Shown here in pieces: positions 6,156 to 6,250 of a stretch of 6,250 nucleotides of DNA (position 1 is the first letter of the stretch; every line of letters begins with the position of its first letter). The notes below the pieces were generated by a model. It did no database searches and was not told the origin of the DNA. It saw only the letters and a program-made list of their open reading frames with translations. Position numbers and translations under genes: made by a program. The DNA comes from an uncultured Bacilli bacterium (GTDB lineage Bacteria > Bacillota_I > Bacilli_A > RF39 > UBA660), in the NCBI GenBank assembly GCA_910579535.1, contig CAJTUR010000046.1:1-6250 (forward strand), in the 5' to 3' direction.

Positions 6156-6180
6156 TGATATGAACCCCGTTTCTTGGACA
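6156..6180 (+). repeat. Left terminal inverted repeat of the IS
   Basis: This is the proposed transposase-binding end, from TGATATGAACCCC to TTGGACA. The exact outer boundary is set by similarity to IS150-type ends and could be off by a base or two, because the matching right end lies outside the window. Confidence 0.6.
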
Positions 6181-6194
6181 TAAGAAACGAGGTT
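6163..6194 (+). promoter_or_regulatory. Hairpin hiding the transposase ribosome-binding site
   Basis: AACC-C-CGTTTCTT (6163-6175) pairs with AAGAAACG-A-GGTT (6182-6194) around a six-base loop: twelve pairs and one C/A mismatch. The GAGG Shine-Dalgarno site (6189-6192) is inside the 3' arm, and the stem is followed by T residues. RNA entering from outside the IS would fold this way, blocking translation of the transposase and possibly terminating. Confidence 0.6.
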
Positions 6195-6199
6195 TTTAT

Positions 6200-6250
6200 A
6201 TGAGTAAATTAAGTTATGAAGATAAAATAAATATTTATAAAAAGAAAAAA
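6200..6250 (+). CDS. IS3-family transposase OrfA, N-terminal fragment (runs off the window)
   Basis: ATG at 6200 is preceded by GAGG with a seven-base gap. Seventeen codons are visible, reading MSKLSYEDKINIYKKKK. This matches the beginning I know for helix-turn-helix OrfA proteins of IS150-type elements (MSKL-[ST]-[YF]-E-[DE]-K pattern), which bind the terminal repeats and are fused to the DDE-domain OrfB by frameshifting. The rest lies beyond the right edge, so whether the copy is intact cannot be judged. Confidence 0.75.
   Translation, partial: MSKLSYEDKINIYKKKK

Larger units (their letters stand above)
6156..6250 (+). mobile_element. Left end of an IS3-family (IS150-like) insertion sequence
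   Basis: From 6156 a 25-base end starts with TG, carries an ACCCC block and finishes in TTGGACA (6174-6180). It lines up base for base with the left inverted repeats I recall for IS150-group elements (TG...ACCC...GTTGGACA). It is followed at once by a hairpin and an OrfA-like start, which is the normal layout. The element continues beyond the window, so its right end and target duplication cannot be seen. Confidence 0.75.

Overview
The window looks like the chromosome of a low-GC Firmicute. It is roughly 30% G+C by eye, has AGGAGG-type Shine-Dalgarno sites, sigma-A-like promoters and short intrinsic terminators. Bacilli or Erysipelotrichia-like lineages are plausible, but I cannot name a genus. 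All the intact genes read leftward (- strand). The only rightward gene is the first part of an insertion-sequence transposase at the right edge.

Left flank (1-452): a strong leftward promoter and the first codons of a gene that runs off the left edge. Behind it lies a 200-base stretch that still reads like decayed coding sequence, then a rightward-type terminator hairpin, then the leftward terminator of the main operon.

Core (453-4009): a tight three-gene leftward operon with its own extended -10 promoter. The order of transcription is an alpha/beta hydrolase, a membrane-anchored MurF-like Mur ligase, and a divergent D-Ala-D-Ala-ligase-family protein with a TTG start. At both junctions the upstream TAG stop codon is part of the next gene's Shine-Dalgarno site, so the three proteins are probably made in a coupled way. 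Ddl makes a D-Ala-D-X dipeptide and MurF adds it to the UDP-MurNAc-tripeptide, so two of the genes cover consecutive steps of peptidoglycan precursor synthesis. The hydrolase's substrate is unknown. The ligase has an unusual second-substrate loop and the MurF has several membrane segments, so this is likely a specialised or accessory set rather than plain housekeeping copies.

Upstream (4065-5734): a monocistronic-looking gene for a 528-residue membrane protein with three N-terminal membrane segments and a large, probably extracellular, C-terminal part. It has its own AT-rich terminator. I recognise a conserved but uncharacterised family, not a function.

Right flank (5735-6250): decayed leftward coding remnants, one of which becomes a continuous 74-codon frame if one A is restored in each of two A runs. 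After these comes the left end of an IS3-family (IS150-like) element, with a terminal inverted repeat, a hairpin that buries the transposase ribosome-binding site, and the first 17 codons of the transposase OrfA. This side looks like a site of repeated insertion and gene decay.
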